Origin: Wocania arenilitoris
GTDB lineage: Bacteria; Bacteroidota; Bacteroidia; Flavobacteriales; Flavobacteriaceae
Direction: 5' to 3'
Assembly: GCF_021728535.1 (NCBI RefSeq)
Contig: NZ_JAKKDU010000008.1
Coordinates: 124,001 to 188,000 of the forward strand
Length of the DNA stretch: 64,000 nucleotides
In this document: positions 46,397 through 53,709 of the stretch, piece by piece
How the letters are laid out: each line of letters begins with the position of its first letter
How positions within the stretch are numbered: the first letter of the stretch is position 1
The notes under the pieces: generated by a model
Database searches by the model: none
What the model was told of the DNA's origin: nothing
What the model saw: only the letters and a program-made list of their open reading frames with translations
Translations under genes and position numbers: made by a program

Positions 46397-47539
46397 TTAA
46401 ATACCATTTAAAATATCTGCGGCTTGTTTTAAAGTTTCATCTTTTTTAGCAAAGCAAAACCGAAGTATTTTACTTTCTATTTTAGTATTGTAAAGAACTG
46501 ATATGGGTATAGATGCCAACTTATTTTCGATAGTTAGTCGTTTTGCAAAATCGACATCATTTTCTTGAGTGATCGCTGAATAATCTAAAAGCTGAAAATA
46601 AGTCCCTTTTGATGGTGTAAACTTAAATCGTGAGTCTTTTACCAAGCTTAAAAACAAATCTCTTTTTTCTTGATAGAAAGCTGCTATTTCTAAGTAATTA
46701 TTTTCGTTTTCTAAATATTCTGCCAGCGCTTTTTGCATAGGATGATTTACACAAAACACATTAAACTGATGCACTTTTCTAAACTCACTCATCAACTCTT
46801 TTGAGGCACAACAATACCCGATGCGCCAACCGGTATTATGAAATGTTTTACCAAAAGAAGCCACAACAAAACTCCTCGATTTTAAATCTGAAAACAAGCA
46901 TGCACTTTGGTGCTTTTTGCCATCAAAAACAATATGTTCGTAAACCTCATCGCTCAATACAATAATATTTGTGCCCTTAGTAATCTCTTGTAATTGAAGC
47001 ATATCTACTTCAGAAAAAACAGTGCCAATTGGGTTTTGTGGCGTATTGATAATAATCATTTTAGTACGATTATTAATTTTGGTTTTTACAGCGTTCCAAT
47101 CGACTTTAAAATTTGGCGATTTAAGTTCAATTGATATTGTTTTTCCTCCTTGCAATTCTATTGCAGGCTCGTAACAATCGTAAGCTGGTGAAAAAATAAT
47201 AACTTCATCATTAGCTTTTATAAAAGCAGATATAATACTAAAAATAGCTTCAGTAGCACCTGTTGTAATTGTAATTTCGGTTTCAGGATGATAACTTGTG
47301 CTATATAACAAATCAAACTTTTTAGCTATCGCTTCGCGCAACTCAATACTTCCCTGCATTGGAGCATATTGGTTATGCCCGTTCTGCATCGCCTTTGTAA
47401 CTAAATCAATAAGTTTTGCGTCCATTTTAAAATCTGGAAACCCTTGCGATAAATTTATAGCATTATGCTTTTTAGCTAATGCGCCCATAACCGTAAAAAT
47501 GGTTGTACCAACGTTTGGGAGTTTTGACTTGTTTTGCAT
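46397..47539 (-). CDS. Methionine/aromatic aminotransferase, PLP-dependent class I
   Basis: 380 residues of aminotransferase fold type I (YbdL-like). The PLP lysine is in VASFGKTFHNTGWRIGYCCA; also seen are NLSQGFPDFKMDAKLIDLV, ITTGATEAIFSIISAFIKAN, INTPQNPIGTVFSEVDM and IIVLSDEVYEHIVFDG. YbdL-type enzymes prefer methionine, histidine and phenylalanine. It heads the unit with the coiled-coil and amidase genes, consistent with methionine salvage. Confidence 0.9.
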   Translation of the reverse strand: MQNKSKLPNVGTTIFTVMGALAKKHNAINLSQGFPDFKMDAKLIDLVTKAMQNGHNQYAPMQGSIELREAIAKKFDLLYSTSYHPETEITITTGATEAIFSIISAFIKANDEVIIFSPAYDCYEPAIELQGGKTISIELKSPNFKVDWNAVKTKINNRTKMIIINTPQNPIGTVFSEVDMLQLQEITKGTNIIVLSDEVYEHIVFDGKKHQSACLFSDLKSRSFVVASFGKTFHNTGWRIGYCCASKELMSEFRKVHQFNVFCVNHPMQKALAEYLENENNYLEIAAFYQEKRDLFLSLVKDSRFKFTPSKGTYFQLLDYSAITQENDVDFAKRLTIENKLASIPISVLYNTKIESKILRFCFAKKDETLKQAADILNGI

Positions 47540-47569
47540 GAGCTAAAGATAGTAACTTCTTCATAAAGC

Positions 47570-47730
47570 TTAAACACCTAAAATTTTAAGCAATTTTTGT
47601 TTATAAGTCCTTCCGATTGGAATTTTATTATCTTTTATAAAAAGTATATTTCCTGAAATTTTATTTACAAATTTACTGTTGATAATAAAAGATTTGTGGA
47701 CTTGTATAAATATATTCTCGGGTAATTTAT
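47570..47730 (-). pseudogene. C-terminal remnant of a LytTR-domain response regulator
   Basis: The minus strand encodes about 53 residues ending at a TAA: LPENIFIQVHKSFIINSKFV, then NKISGNILFIKDNKIPIGRT and YKQKLLKILGV. This is the tail of a LytTR DNA-binding domain (the KSFIIN and IPIGRTY signatures). The receiver domain and the first part of LytTR are missing. Immediately on the far side (about 47731) the other strand begins the fragment of a thioredoxin/TPR gene, so a deletion joined two genes here. Confidence 0.8.
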
Positions 47731-48602
47731 GCTTTTATTAATAACCTACATTTTGTGTTTTCTCAATCATTTAATAAACTTAGAACAGACCAAAAAGGAA
47801 ATGAACTTTTACTTGGAGAAATCTCAAAATCTGATTTAACTAATAATACTTTTTATACTTGGTTTTCAAAAAATTATAACAATTATTTAGTTGATAAAAG
47901 CATTACTAAAAAATTAAAAGGCTCTTTAAATCAATATGAAATTAAAGTTTTTTTAGGTACTTGGTGTGGCGATAGTAAAAAGGAAATTCTAAGATTTTAC
48001 AAAGTTTTAGAAGCGACAAAATTCCCTGAAAACCAATTACAAGTTATTGCGGTTAATAGAACTAAAGAAACCTATAAGCAAAGTTCTAATCATGAGGAAA
48101 AAGGGTTAAATATTCATCGTGTTCCTACCTTTATTTTCTACAAAAACGGTAAAGAAAATAAATAGAATTGTTGAACACCCAAAGGAAACTTATGAGCGCG
48201 ATATACTAAATATTGTAACTAAAAACACGTACACCCCCAAATTATGTTGCAGCAAATTATATGCATTATTTACTAAACACAAAGCCTATATACAGTTTAA
48301 AATCACAAGAGCTTAATTTAGCTTCAGGACTTACAGAATTTGTAAAAGCCAGCAGAGAGTTAAATACTTTTGAGTATTCGCTTTTGCGATCAAATCAAAC
48401 AGATAAAGCATTATTTGTTTTTAATTTAAACACCAAAATATTTCCTTACAAACACAATGTTTATGATAGTTTAGGTGAAGCTTATTTTGAAACTAAAAAC
48501 TATACCGAAACTTTAAAAAGCTATTATAAAGTATTGAGTTTAAAACCTGATGGTAGAAATGCTGTGAGTATGGTTAATAAAATTAACCAAGTAATAAAAT
48601 AA
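47731..48602 (+). pseudogene. Thioredoxin/TPR-domain protein, 5' truncated and twice frameshifted
   Basis: The first frame (to 48165) shows a thioredoxin-like domain with FLGTWCGDSKKEILRFYKVL and the cis-Pro loop HRVPTFIFYKNGKE. An extra A near 48154-48160 breaks it; the next frame continues as INRIVEHPKETYERDI. An extra C in the C5 run near 48234-48238 breaks it again; the third frame reads NYVAANYMHYLLNTKPIYSL ... YDSLGEAYFETKNYTETLKS (a TPR-like tail) to 48602. Removing one base at each site restores a single reading frame. The start and signal peptide are missing; the nearest start codon is GTG 47755. Real decay or sequencing errors in homopolymers are both possible. Confidence 0.8.
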
Positions 48603-48706
48603 TGTTTTAACATCTACAGTTTTTAAATTCTAATTAAATAATCTCATTTTAATTGTCATATTTTTAAAGTTCTTGTAACTAATATAATAGAAACAAGAAT
48701 GAAACT

Positions 48707-49213
48707 ATGAGTGACAAACTGGAGAATCTATTTTTAAACGTAATTGAACAAAATCAACAAAAGCTTTTTAGAATTTGCTCGGTTTACTCCAAAAACTCTG
48801 AGGATGCAAAAGACCTTCTGCAAGAAGTATTGATTAATATTTGGAAATCGTTACCCTCTTTCAAGTCTAAATCTTCAATTGAAACCTGGGTATATAGAAT
48901 TACACTCAACACCTGTCTTCGTTTTCGTTCAAACGACATTAAAAAACAGAAACGATTCATTTCTACAGATGACCTTAGTGATTTTGGCATACAAATGGAA
49001 ACTGAAAACGAAGATCAAAAAGAGAAATTAGTCCAACTTCGAAATTGTTTAAATATTTTAAATAAAGGAGATAAAGCCATCATCTCTCTTTATTTAGAAA
49101 AATTACCCTATAAAGAAATTTCAAATATTACAGGTCTAACAGAAAACAATGTTGCTGTAAAAATTAAACGCATAAAAAAGAAATTATTGAATTGTATAAA
49201 TAAAACATTATGA
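48707..49213 (+). CDS. RNA polymerase sigma factor, ECF (sigma-70) family
   Basis: 168 residues. Region 2 covers FRICSVYSKNSEDAKDLLQEVLINIWKS (in part: KDLLQEVLINIW) and WVYRITLNTCLRFRSN; region 4 covers GDKAIISLYLEKLPYKEISN and ITGLTENNVAVKIKRIKKKL, the DNA-binding helix-turn-helix. It is an alternative sigma factor for a specific stress or nutrient response. The next gene overlaps it by ATGA and encodes a membrane protein, the usual place for an anti-sigma factor. Confidence 0.9.
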   Translation: MSDKLENLFLNVIEQNQQKLFRICSVYSKNSEDAKDLLQEVLINIWKSLPSFKSKSSIETWVYRITLNTCLRFRSNDIKKQKRFISTDDLSDFGIQMETENEDQKEKLVQLRNCLNILNKGDKAIISLYLEKLPYKEISNITGLTENNVAVKIKRIKKKLLNCINKTL

Positions 49214-49806
49214 TAGAAGAAGACGAACTTATTAATATCTGGCAATCGTCCAGCAATCAAGAACGTATTAAATTTGAAAAGTCTAAATTAATTTTAGAAA
49301 TGAAATCTAGTTTAGATCGTTTCAATAAATCTGTAAAATATCGCGACTTAACAGAATATATAAATGCTATAATAATGATTCCTCTTTCAGTGTATGCTGC
49401 ATATGCCTTACCATATATACTATCAAAAATTGGTGCTTTATTTTTAGCTCTATTACTAATTTATGTGGTTATTAAACTTAAAAGCTTAAATAAACACAAA
49501 CCAAATATTTTAAGCAATTCTTATATTGATTATTTATATCAATGTAGAAATTATCTCAGTATTCAAAAAAAATTGCGTGAAACAGCACCTATTTGGTATA
49601 TTTTACCTTTACTAACAGGTGCTCTATTGTTTGCTTTAGGAGTCATTTTGAGTATTAAAGGTAAAGTCTACATAAAAATCACAGTATTAAGTATAATTGC
49701 GGTAGGCGTTGTAGCAACCTATTTTTACAATATCTGGATTATAAAGAAACAATACATCCCAAGGTTAAAGAAAATGGACGAGCTTATAAAAGCAATGGAA
49801 ACGTGA
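49210..49806 (+). CDS. Membrane protein coupled to the sigma factor, putative anti-sigma
   Basis: 198 residues. The cytoplasmic N-terminus (MIEEDELINIWQSSSNQERI) is followed by two pairs of hydrophobic helices (IIMIPLSVYAAYALPYILSK and the next segment near 80-90; IWYILPLLTGALLFALGVIL and ITVLSIIAVGVVATYFY). It overlaps the sigma factor gene by four bases, a sign of translational coupling. The role as an anti-sigma factor is inferred from position only; no zinc-binding anti-sigma motif is visible. Confidence 0.7.
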   Translation: MIEEDELINIWQSSSNQERIKFEKSKLILEMKSSLDRFNKSVKYRDLTEYINAIIMIPLSVYAAYALPYILSKIGALFLALLLIYVVIKLKSLNKHKPNILSNSYIDYLYQCRNYLSIQKKLRETAPIWYILPLLTGALLFALGVILSIKGKVYIKITVLSIIAVGVVATYFYNIWIIKKQYIPRLKKMDELIKAMET

Positions 49807-49818
49807 TTTTTGATAGTT

Positions 49819-49942
49819 TCTCGATACAATTTTATTCTGTTATCCTCCATAAAATTGCTCGAAGTGATAAGTATGCTTTAAAGCATCATACAAAGTGAAT
49901 GTCAGGTCGAGTGATTCTGTTTTTTACAGAATTGTATCGAGA
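49819..49942. repeat. Palindromic element, copy 1, downstream of the GIY-YIG gene
   Basis: Begins TCTCGATACAATT and ends AATTGTATCGAGA, perfectly complementary 13-base ends, 124 bases overall. Inside are a 14-base palindrome ATGCTTTAAAGCAT, a GCTCGA/TCGAGT pair and an ATTCTGT/ACAGAAT hairpin, so a cruciform or branched RNA is possible. Its end lies one base beyond the GIY-YIG stop codon. Copy 2 is at 50256-50383 in the same orientation. Confidence 0.9.
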
Positions 49943-49943
49943 C

Positions 49944-50240
49944 CTATTTAGAGTTAAAAATTTTCTTTGAAAGATTTGGCAGTTTTTCAAATTCATTATT
50001 AATTAAAGCTTCTTTTTTAGCTTTGGACCATTTTTTGATTTGCTTTTCAGTTGCAATAGCCATATTAGGGTCGGTAAATTCCGCATAAAATTCTAATGTA
50101 AGTGGTCTTCTAGAAAATGTATAGCTTTCTTTGTGCTTCCCAGTTTTGTGTTCCAAGTAGCGCTTTTCAAGATTAGAAGTAAAGCCAGTGTAATAGGTGC
50201 CGTCAGAGCATTTTAAAATGTAAACATAATAGACTTTCAT
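49944..50240 (-). CDS. Small GIY-YIG nuclease
   Basis: 98 residues from ATG 50240 (MKVYYVYILKCSDGTYYTGF). The stand-alone GIY-YIG (UPF0213/Slx1-like) domain shows VYYVYILKC, TYYTGFTSNLEKRYLEHKTG and a C-terminal Glu in AIATEKQIKKWSKAKKEALI that would bind metal. The GIY-YIG pair reads YVY and YTG. It has no DNA-binding add-on. The gene is bracketed exactly by two direct copies of a palindromic element (one base after its stop, 15 bases before its start), like a REP-flanked transposase. Solitary GIY-YIG genes are common in flavobacteria. Activity on the repeats is my hypothesis. Confidence 0.92.
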   Translation of the reverse strand: MKVYYVYILKCSDGTYYTGFTSNLEKRYLEHKTGKHKESYTFSRRPLTLEFYAEFTDPNMAIATEKQIKKWSKAKKEALINNEFEKLPNLSKKIFNSK

Positions 50241-50255
50241 AATCAAAGTTTTACT

Positions 50256-50383
50256 TCTCGATACAATTTTATTCCGTTACTCTTCATAAAACCACTCGAA
50301 GTAACAATAAGTTTCAAAGCAAATTACTAACTATGTTGTCAGTTCGAGTGGTTTCGATTTTTTTCATCGAAATTGTATCGAGA
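50256..50383. repeat. Palindromic element, copy 2, upstream of the GIY-YIG gene
   Basis: 128 bases with the same 13-base ends TCTCGATACAATT and AATTGTATCGAGA as copy 1, and the same first half (TTTTATTCYGTTA, CATAAAA). The inner pair CCACTCGAA/TTCGAGTGG and the hairpin TTTCGAT/ATCGAAA are self-complementary but differ in sequence from copy 1, so the pairing is kept while bases change. Confidence 0.9.
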
Positions 50384-50404
50384 ACAAATTAAAATTAAAA
50401 AGCT

Positions 50405-50449
50405 TCTCGATACAATTCCTCATTCTTCGGAATCACTCGAAGTGACAAG
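50405..50449. repeat. Left half of a third palindromic element
   Basis: TCTCGATACAATT, CGGAATCACTCGAAGTGAC and CAAG match the left arm of copies 1 and 2 only; the right arm is missing. It lies 22 bases after copy 2 and ends nine bases before the MutS-like stop codon, so it may be a solo remnant. Confidence 0.8.
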
Positions 50450-50457
50450 CTAATCAA

Positions 50458-52227
50458 CTAAACAATCTCCATTTTTTTCAATAAAAAAGAGGCATTCATA
50501 TTTTGGCAAATACCTTGTTTTAAGGTGTAATCAAAATAAAGTTCGTCATTTATAATTTTGGCATCAAAATAATAATTCTTTACATCATCAAGTTCTTTTT
50601 CAATCTCGCACAAACTTAAATCGTGTGTTGCAATAATACCTGTAGCGTTTGAAGCAACAAGCTTTTCAACAAACTTACGCGATCCAATAGCTTTATCGGT
50701 ACTATTTGTCCCTTTTAAAATTTCATCTAAAACTATAAAATAAGGTTCTTTTGCAATGGCGTCTACTATGTGTTTTAGTCGTGTTAACTCTGAAAAGAAA
50801 TACGAGCTATCATCAGTTAACGAATCCGAAGTACGCATACTTGTAATTAATTTTACTGGTGAATATTGACTTGATTTTGCACAAACAGGCAAACCAACAT
50901 TTGCCATAACAATATGCAATGATACCGTACGTAAAAATGTGCTTTTCCCAGCCATATTTGCTCCAGTAACAATAAAAAACTGCTCATTTTCTATCAATAA
51001 ATCACTATCAACACGCTTGTTTTTATTTAATAGTGGATGCCCTAATTCTTCAGCTTTAATAACCATTTTATTGGTACTAATTTTTGGAAACACAAATTCA
51101 GGATGATTAAATGCAAAGCCACCTAGTGAGTTATAAGCATCGAAAAAAGAAACAACTTCAAACCAATCAGCTACCTTATTAGCATGCTTTTTAATCCATT
51201 GTTCTATGTGATAACTGTTTCGCAAATCAGACAGAAATAAACCGTTTCCAAAAATGGCTGATATTAAATTATTTCTATTATCTAAAGCATCCAAAGATTT
51301 AGAAAGGTCTTTAAAAATAGTTGATGCTTTTTTATCATCAGACTGAATTTGTTGTTGCTTTTGTTTTAATAATTCTGATGTAAAATTTTCATTTTCAATA
51401 TGCTTTAAAAGTGATGCATATTGCCTAAATGTATCTTTCAGTTTGTCTGTGTTTGAAGCTAAGCTATTCACTTTTTTTAAATACGTTCCAGATATCCCTA
51501 AACCTACTAACAACCAATAACCAATCGAGTCAGCAGTAATTAGACTAAACATAGCTAATCCAATTAATACAAGTGTAATTAAAGTGAAAGCAAGAGGTAA
51601 CCATCCCATCATTTTTGGCAAAAACGGTTTGTAGTTATCTAGCCAATTAATAATATCTTTCGCGAGTGTTTTAACCTCAACCAAACTTGATGTTGCCGAA
51701 TAGTGTTGTCGCCATTTAGGTTTGCTACACAATTCTTTAATAGCTCCTTGTCTAAAAACTATAGCATCGGTAGTGTTTGCCAAAAAGCTATCAGTTAATT
51801 TTTGAGTACCTTCTTTAATAGTGGTTCGGTTTATAAATTGAAAAAACGAACCACGACCAAACAAATCGATATCTAAACTATAAAAATGATTCGGATTTTG
51901 AAACTGTAAACCTTCGCTTCTATGATGAAAATCTCCTGAAGCTATTTTAATTTCCTCTTCATTAATTTTAACTAAAGCCTGATTAAAATTATGTTCCGCT
52001 TTAACATCTGTATATTTTAAAAGCAAAAAAACAAAAACACCAATTCCAACCACCAATATTAATACTGCAATTTGCCAATAATTAAAGCTCAAATAAACAC
52101 CAAAACCAGTTGCTATAAACACCATGACTCTAAAAACACCTAAGCTAGTCATACGTTTGTACAACTTATCGGCTTTAGTTTTATAAGTTTCTAAATGTTG
52201 CTGATAATATAATAAAGGATTATTCAT
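50458..52227 (-). CDS. Membrane-anchored MutS-family ATPase
   Basis: 589 residues. Four hydrophobic helices lie at about 33-49, 51-70, 208-230 and 234-250. The C-terminal third is a MutS-type ATPase: Walker A IVTGANMAGKSTFLRTVSLH, SSYFFSELTRLKHIV, Walker B FIVLDEILKGTNSTDK and ATHDLSLCEIE. The mismatch-recognition and connector domains of MutS1 are absent, while a core/clamp-like region (about 255-400) is kept. It is therefore not a classic mismatch repair protein. Similar genes occur widely in Bacteroidota and their role is unknown. Confidence 0.88.
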   Translation of the reverse strand: MNNPLLYYQQHLETYKTKADKLYKRMTSLGVFRVMVFIATGFGVYLSFNYWQIAVLILVVGIGVFVFLLLKYTDVKAEHNFNQALVKINEEEIKIASGDFHHRSEGLQFQNPNHFYSLDIDLFGRGSFFQFINRTTIKEGTQKLTDSFLANTTDAIVFRQGAIKELCSKPKWRQHYSATSSLVEVKTLAKDIINWLDNYKPFLPKMMGWLPLAFTLITLVLIGLAMFSLITADSIGYWLLVGLGISGTYLKKVNSLASNTDKLKDTFRQYASLLKHIENENFTSELLKQKQQQIQSDDKKASTIFKDLSKSLDALDNRNNLISAIFGNGLFLSDLRNSYHIEQWIKKHANKVADWFEVVSFFDAYNSLGGFAFNHPEFVFPKISTNKMVIKAEELGHPLLNKNKRVDSDLLIENEQFFIVTGANMAGKSTFLRTVSLHIVMANVGLPVCAKSSQYSPVKLITSMRTSDSLTDDSSYFFSELTRLKHIVDAIAKEPYFIVLDEILKGTNSTDKAIGSRKFVEKLVASNATGIIATHDLSLCEIEKELDDVKNYYFDAKIINDELYFDYTLKQGICQNMNASFLLKKMEIV

Positions 52228-52246
52228 TTTAATTTTTTGACTTAGT

Positions 52247-52269
52247 TTCCCGCTTATGCGAGAATGACA
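52247..52269. repeat. Diverged copy of the short dispersed palindrome
   Basis: TTTCCCGCTTATGCGAGAATGACA-type sequence, an imperfect inverted repeat related to the two copies at 11.3-11.5 kb through the shared GARAATGACA end. It lies 20 bases upstream of the MutS-like gene start. Confidence 0.55.
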
Positions 52270-52328
52270 ATTTTATTAAGAAACCTAAAAGCTATTCTTC
52301 TAGGAATTTCTCGTGAGTAAAGAAACAA

Positions 52329-52360
52329 AAAAGCTCTGAAAATTTTCAGAGCTTTTTTTA
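52329..52360 (-). terminator. Bidirectional rho-independent terminator
   Basis: AAAGCTCTGAAAA and TTTTCAGAGCTTT form a perfect stem with A and T runs on both sides. It ends the YugP-like gene transcript (minus strand) before the MutS-like gene. Confidence 0.85.
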
Positions 52361-52375
52361 TTTAAATGGATTGTT

Positions 52376-53071
52376 TTAATCTCTTCCACCAAACACTTGA
52401 AGTGCCCAATATAATAAGGTAGCTAAAGCACCAATGGCTGCTACTAAATACGTTCTTGCTGCCCACTTTAGCGCATCTTCAGATCCTTCATATTCTTGCT
52501 GAGACACCATATTTTTATTTTTCAACCACGCTAGTGCACGATTACTCGCATCGTACTCAACTGGTAAGGTTATAAAACTAAATAGAGTAGCAAATCCCAT
52601 CATTACAACACCTGCAACAGCAACCCACCAACCTAAGCCTAAGCCAGCAGCTCCACCAAGTATAAGACCACCAATAATTAACCATTGCGACATACCAGAC
52701 GATACGCTTACAACTGGCACTAAAGTAGAACGCATTTGCAACCAACTATAAGCCTGAGCATGTTGTACAGCATGTCCACATTCGTGTGCAGCGACTGCTG
52801 CTGCTGCTGCATTACGCTGATTATAAACCGCCTCACTTAAATTAACCGTTTTGTTTTTTGGGTTATAATGATCGGTTAAACGACCAGGTGTCGAAATAAC
52901 TTCAACATCAGTAATACCATGGTCTGCTAACATTTTTTCAGCAATTTCGGCACCACTCATGCCATTGCGTAACTGTACTTTAGAGTACTTTTCAAACTTC
53001 TTTTTTAAAGTATTGCTTACTAACCAACTTACTAAAGCAATAGCTCCAATTAATATATAATATTCGTACAT
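52376..53071 (-). CDS. Membrane zinc metallopeptidase, YugP family
   Basis: 231 residues. It is a membrane protein with helices at the N-terminus (YYILIGAIALVSWLVSNTL), in the middle (LIIGGLILGGAAGLGLGWW) and at the C-terminus. The zinc site is AAAVAAHECGHAVQHAQAYS (HExxH as HECGH), and the third ligand region ASNRALAWLKNKNM follows. Family members are predicted integral-membrane peptidases; the substrate is unknown. A terminator follows at 52329-52360. Confidence 0.92.
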   Translation of the reverse strand: MYEYYILIGAIALVSWLVSNTLKKKFEKYSKVQLRNGMSGAEIAEKMLADHGITDVEVISTPGRLTDHYNPKNKTVNLSEAVYNQRNAAAAAVAAHECGHAVQHAQAYSWLQMRSTLVPVVSVSSGMSQWLIIGGLILGGAAGLGLGWWVAVAGVVMMGFATLFSFITLPVEYDASNRALAWLKNKNMVSQQEYEGSEDALKWAARTYLVAAIGALATLLYWALQVFGGRD

Positions 53072-53158
53072 TGTATCTTTTTTTTAAGTTTTAATTCTGG
53101 TTTAAATATAGCAATAATTACACCAATTTTATCTTATGCAATTTTGTCAGTAGTTATA

Positions 53159-53419
53159 TTATGTCTTGCCGTATTTTATTTTAAAGTAAATAAGAAAAAA
53201 TGCAGAAACAATAGTTATAGTATTGGTAACTATCATAGATGGACTAGGTATATAAAGTGCATAAACCAGCCATAATATGATCCCAACAAGAAACATTAAT
53301 AACATAGGAAGTGACAAAGCAGAAACGTCCTTTGTTTTCCAAGTTTTATACACCTGAGGCAAAAATGCAGCTGTAGTTAAAAACGCTGCTATAAAACCTA
53401 TCATTTCTATATAATCCAT
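53159..53419 (-). CDS. SemiSWEET sugar transporter
   Basis: About 86 residues from ATG 53419 (MDYIEMIGFIAAFLTTAAFL); the seven codons upstream are not needed. It has three transmembrane helices, and the PQ loop in AFLPQVYKTWKTKDVSALS and the second-helix stretch PMLLMFLVGIILWLVYALY match the bacterial SemiSWEET/MtN3 half-transporter, which works as a dimer and carries sugars. The sugar is unknown. Confidence 0.9.
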   Translation of the reverse strand: MDYIEMIGFIAAFLTTAAFLPQVYKTWKTKDVSALSLPMLLMFLVGIILWLVYALYIPSPSMIVTNTITIVSAFFLIYFKIKYGKT

Positions 53420-53438
53420 AAATAAAAAATGTTTGGGC

Positions 53439-53460
53439 ACCTGCCTGCCGGCAGGCAGGT
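53439..53460. repeat. Perfect 22-base palindrome
   Basis: A perfectly self-complementary sequence of alternating CCTG/CAGG blocks (CCTGCCTGCC then GGCAGGCAGG plus one base each side), much GC-richer than its surroundings. It lies just upstream of the SemiSWEET gene and begins a repeat cluster that extends to 53709. Confidence 0.85.
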
Positions 53461-53492
53461 TACCACAATCCTTCGACTGCGCTCAGGGCAAG

Positions 53493-53561
53493 TGGTCGGG
53501 CTATTCGTTACAAGTCCTCGCTCGTACCTCGCTGTGGGCTTTCCACTACTATCCCTAACGC
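53493..53561 (-). ncRNA. Structured intergenic element, copy B
   Basis: On the minus strand it starts GCGTTAGGGATAGTAGTG and GAAAGCCC, as in copy A at 19894-19981, and its CGTTA end can pair with the internal TAACG. The inner part (CAGCGAGGTACGAGCGAGG) differs and is self-complementary in its own way. It ends TAGCCCGACC, matching the GCCCGACC of copy A. Two divergent copies with a common frame suggest a dispersed structured element. Confidence 0.5.
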
Positions 53562-53588
53562 GAAACAAACCGTAATCATTTAACTTTT

Positions 53589-53709
53589 GTCATAACGAGG
53601 AGCACATCAAGCCTGTATTGAACTCAGTCGAAATGTGGTTGTCTTTTTAATTGAAACTCAAAATAAACAGATTGCCACATCATGCAAAAAAGGATGATTC
53701 GCAATGACG
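53589..53709. repeat. Interspersed CATAACGAGG/GCAATGACG palindromic repeat
   Basis: The left end (GTCATAACGAGGAGCAC) and right end (GATTGCCACATCATGC, then GATTCGCAATGACG) resemble the common bacterial palindromic family that reads GTCATTGCGAGGA...GCAATGACG. The right end finishes at the leuS stop codon. A related fragment TTCGACTGCGCTCAGGGCA lies at 53472-53490 and GAACTCAGTCGAAA at 53620-53633. It is diverged and perhaps composite. Confidence 0.5.
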
